A stretch of DNA of 64,000 nt, taken from contig NZ_FOBF01000001.1 in the NCBI RefSeq assembly GCF_900109355.1, positions 62,001 through 126,000 of the forward strand, in the 5' to 3' direction. The DNA comes from Nonomuraea pusilla (GTDB lineage: Bacteria > Actinomycetota > Actinomycetes > Streptosporangiales > Streptosporangiaceae). The translations under genes and the position numbers were made by a program. How positions within the stretch are numbered: position 1 is the stretch's first letter; every line of letters starts with the position of its first letter. Below, one piece after another: positions 62,014 through 64,000 of this stretch. The notes under the pieces are model-generated. The model searched no databases and was not told where the DNA came from. It was given only the letters and a program-made list of their open reading frames with translations.

Positions 62014-62640
62014 ATGCGGCAAAAGTGGGTGATACTGCTTGCCGGGTTGACCATGTGCGCGTTGGCGCCCGCTCTGCCACGAGCGACGTCCGAGATTACC
62101 TACTTGGCGGGCGAGACCCCGCTCGTACCCGAGGACGACCTCCTCGTCGAGGACACCTTTTACCTCACCGAGGGCATCGAGGCGAGCGAGAACCTCCTCC
62201 CTTTGCACAAGGGCGTGACGTTCCAGGCCGGGTACCTCGCCGCGGGCGTCAGCGTGGACGCGGCGGGCAGGCTCACCGGGGCGCCGCAGCGCTCGGGCAC
62301 GTACGCGGCCCCGGTGCGCGTGTGCTCGGGCCAGTTGTGCGAGGAGGAGCACGTCCGCCTCATCGTGCTCCAGAACGTCCCCTGGGAGCCCCGGCAGCTC
62401 ACCTTCTTCGGCAGACCTGGCACGCCGCTCGACGGCGAGATCGGCGTCGAGGGCGGGCCGGGCGGAGTGCTCCCCACCTTCACCGTCACCGACCACGCCA
62501 AGGTGCCGAAGGGCGTGGCCGTCGGCCCCGACGGGCACGTCGGCGGCGTCCCCGAGGCCGCGGGGATCTCCGAGATCCCGGTGCGCGTCTGCGTGGCGGG
62601 CAACTGCGCGGGCGTCGTCGTCCGGCTGATCGTCGTCTGA
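62014..62640 (+). CDS. Secreted protein with two Ig-like (He_PIG-type) modules
   Basis: A 208-residue exported protein: Lys at residue 4, a hydrophobic core and a likely cleavage near residue 25. Two repeat modules follow, each ending in a G-x-P-x-x-x-G turn and an RVCxxxxC strand (GVSVDAAGRLTGAPQRSGTY with RVCSGQLC; GVAVGPDGHVGGVPEAAGIS with RVCVAGNC). This resembles putative-Ig/cadherin-like folds with one disulfide each. Binding partner unknown. The ATG at 62014 follows GGGGGT. Confidence 0.7.
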   Translation: MRQKWVILLAGLTMCALAPALPRATSEITYLAGETPLVPEDDLLVEDTFYLTEGIEASENLLPLHKGVTFQAGYLAAGVSVDAAGRLTGAPQRSGTYAAPVRVCSGQLCEEEHVRLIVLQNVPWEPRQLTFFGRPGTPLDGEIGVEGGPGGVLPTFTVTDHAKVPKGVAVGPDGHVGGVPEAAGISEIPVRVCVAGNCAGVVVRLIVV

Positions 62641-62679
62641 GTCTTGCGGCAAGCCGGGCATTCCGGTCACGGTGGACTC

Positions 62680-63807
62680 ATGGCATCGGTCATCGTGGTC
62701 GGAGCGGGCATCTGGGGGTCGTCACTGGCGCTGCGGCTGGCCGAGTCCGGCCGGCGCGTGACACTGGTCGAGCAGCACAGGCCGGGCCACGTCCGGCAGT
62801 CCAGCTCGGGTGAGACACGGCTGCTGCGCTGCGCCCACGGCGCGGACGAGTGGTACAGCCGCCTCGCCTGGCAGGCGCGCGACGAGTGGCGGCGGCTCGG
62901 CGAGCGGGCCGGCGAGCCGCTGTACCTGGAGTCCGGGCTGCTCTGGTTCGCCGGGACGCCGGGCGGCTGGGAGCAGGCCAGCGCCGGCACGCTGAAGAAC
63001 CTCGGCATCCCTTGCGAGGTGCTGGACCCGGCCGACGGCGCCAGGTTCTTCCCCGACTACCGCGGCGACGACCTCAGCTTCCTGCTCTGGGAGCCGCACG
63101 CCGGCGTCATCAGGGCCAGGCGCGCCACCGAGGTCACGGCGCGGCTCGCCGAGGACGCGGGCGTCCGGCTGGTCACCGGCAGGGCGACGCCCGTCACGGG
63201 GGAGGAGGGGGCGTACCTGCCGGCCGTCGAGGTGGACGGCGAGACGCTGACCGCCGACCAGGTGGTGTGGGCGTGCGGAGCCTGGCTGCCCGCGCTGTTC
63301 GACGTCCCGATCACCGTGACCAAGCAGGACACCCTCCACTTCGCCGTGCCGCCCGCCTGGTCGGTGCCGGAGACGCCCGCCTGGGTGGACCACGGCGCCG
63401 CCGCGTACGGGCACGGCGACGTGGACGGCGTCGGCATGAAGGCCACCTCCGACGCCGAAGGCGGCCCCTACGAGCCCGAGCACGGCTCGCGCACCGTGGA
63501 CCCGTCCAGCGTGGACCTCGCCAGGGGCTACCTGCGGCGCAGGTTCCCCTCGCTGGCCGCCGCGCCGCTGGTGTTCACCCAGGTCTGCCAGTACGCGCTC
63601 ACCCCCGACGCCGAATGGGTCGTCGCCGAGGCGTCGCCGGGCGTCTGGCTGCTCGGCGGCGACTCCGGCCACGGGTTCAAGCACGCGCCCGCCTTCGCCG
63701 CGTACGTGGCGGGCGTGCTCGACGGGGCGTACCCGCCGGAGCCGCGCTTCGGGCTGCACCCGCGCACCCCGGCGCGCGGCCTGCGGACGAGCGGCGAGGC
63801 GCGCTGA
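62680..63807 (+). CDS. FAD-dependent amine oxidase (sarcosine oxidase/SolA-like)
   Basis: A 375-residue flavoprotein of the monomeric sarcosine/N-methyltryptophan oxidase family. FAD fold SVIVVGAGIWGSSLALRLAE at the N terminus; SSGETRLLRCAHG (arginine-bearing substrate pocket); C-terminal GDSGHGFKHAPAFAAYVA for flavin binding. The Cys expected for covalent FAD (about residue 315-320) may be that in VCQYALTPD. The substrate is a secondary amine not defined further. ATG 62680 has GGTGGA upstream. Confidence 0.85.
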   Translation: MASVIVVGAGIWGSSLALRLAESGRRVTLVEQHRPGHVRQSSSGETRLLRCAHGADEWYSRLAWQARDEWRRLGERAGEPLYLESGLLWFAGTPGGWEQASAGTLKNLGIPCEVLDPADGARFFPDYRGDDLSFLLWEPHAGVIRARRATEVTARLAEDAGVRLVTGRATPVTGEEGAYLPAVEVDGETLTADQVVWACGAWLPALFDVPITVTKQDTLHFAVPPAWSVPETPAWVDHGAAAYGHGDVDGVGMKATSDAEGGPYEPEHGSRTVDPSSVDLARGYLRRRFPSLAAAPLVFTQVCQYALTPDAEWVVAEASPGVWLLGGDSGHGFKHAPAFAAYVAGVLDGAYPPEPRFGLHPRTPARGLRTSGEAR

Positions 63808-63820
63808 CGGCGCGGCCCCG

Positions 63821-64000
63821 TCAGCTCGCGGCAGGCACGGCCGGGTCGGGCTCGGGGGCGCGCAGGCTGCGCACGCCGGGGGAGAGGAGCGCGGCCGTCG
63901 TGGTCGCCACCACGATCGCCGAGCAGCAGAGCAGGGCGGCCTGCGTGCCGATCAGGTGCGCCACGGGCCCGGCCAGCATCAGGCCGATCGGGCCGAACAT
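63821..64000 (-). CDS. MFS transporter, 3' end only
   Basis: The last 59 codons of a minus-strand gene that runs out of the window. They encode MFGPIGLMLAGPVAHLIG, then AALLCSAIVVATTTAAL and a soluble tail LRAPEPDPAVPAAS, which is the profile of the last two helices of a major-facilitator protein. Identification is by hydropathy only. Confidence 0.6.
   Translation of the reverse strand: MFGPIGLMLAGPVAHLIGTQAALLCCSAIVVATTTAALLSPGVRSLRAPEPDPAVPAAS

Overview
The window is GC-rich throughout, with GTG starts, ATGA/GTGA gene overlaps and strong codon bias. Its gene content (mycothiol-type actinobacterial metabolism, DUF3263, DUF3027 and DUF2530 families, XPB helicase, HelR, CIRCE-controlled solitary groEL) points to a chromosome of a filamentous actinomycete. 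Streptosporangiaceae or a near relative is my guess by inference; no 16S or marker gene is present to settle it. I see no tRNA, rRNA, CRISPR array, insertion sequence or replication origin. Most of the window is core chromosome rather than an accessory island.

Layout. 1-3.6 kb: trehalose synthesis (otsB, otsA), a secreted protein of unknown function and an ECF-type sigma factor. 3.7-7.8 kb: a SAM-I riboswitch in front of a threonine-synthase-family enzyme and a CysO-like sulfur carrier, then a cold-shock gene and groEL under two tandem CIRCE operators. 7.9-18.5 kb: PEBP protein, HelR-type helicase, XPB helicase, AMP-dependent ligase, a P-loop-degenerate orphan, a helicase-associated/WYL protein and a TetR regulator. 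18.7-25.5 kb: HAD hydrolase, cold-shock-domain protein, MFS carrier, DUF3027 and a sacsin-like ATPase. 25.5-30.9 kb: a second member of the secreted family seen at 1 kb, a receptor kinase with WD40 propeller, a chloramphenicol phosphotransferase homologue, and the wreckage of two genes. 30.9-37.5 kb: purine permease, MarR/MFS pair, RNA cyclic phosphodiesterase, aldo/keto reductase and two poorly known genes. 37.5-47.3 kb: LhgO, a two-component system, an extra response regulator with an OmpR-type direct-repeat operator, a pair of dynamin-like GTPases, an MFS carrier and a LysR regulator. 47.4-55.5 kb: threonine catabolism (tdh-kbl) and a ROK-regulated sugar ABC operon with a Gfo/Idh/MocA dehydrogenase but no ATPase. 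55.6-64 kb: SPFH/NfeD pair, a transpeptidase-like protein without its catalytic domain, the tyrosine-degradation operon hmgA-unknown-fahA with an IclR regulator, a secreted Ig-like protein, a FAD oxidase and the end of an MFS gene.

Points that deserve attention: (i) the SAM-riboswitch/ThrC-like/CysO unit, which reads as a sulfur-carrier-dependent homocysteine pathway rather than threonine synthesis; (ii) an uncharacterised gene translationally coupled between hmgA and fahA, where a maleylacetoacetate isomerase is expected; (iii) Tdh with a C-terminal tail made of three 24-residue repeats encoded by a 72-bp tandem repeat, one of six short tandem repeats that sit at gene ends in this window; (iv) a Ser/Thr kinase joined to the C-terminal half of an nSTAND/WD40 protein without the NTPase domain; (v) a shortened receiver domain in an orphan response regulator; (vi) a two-member family of small secreted proteins.
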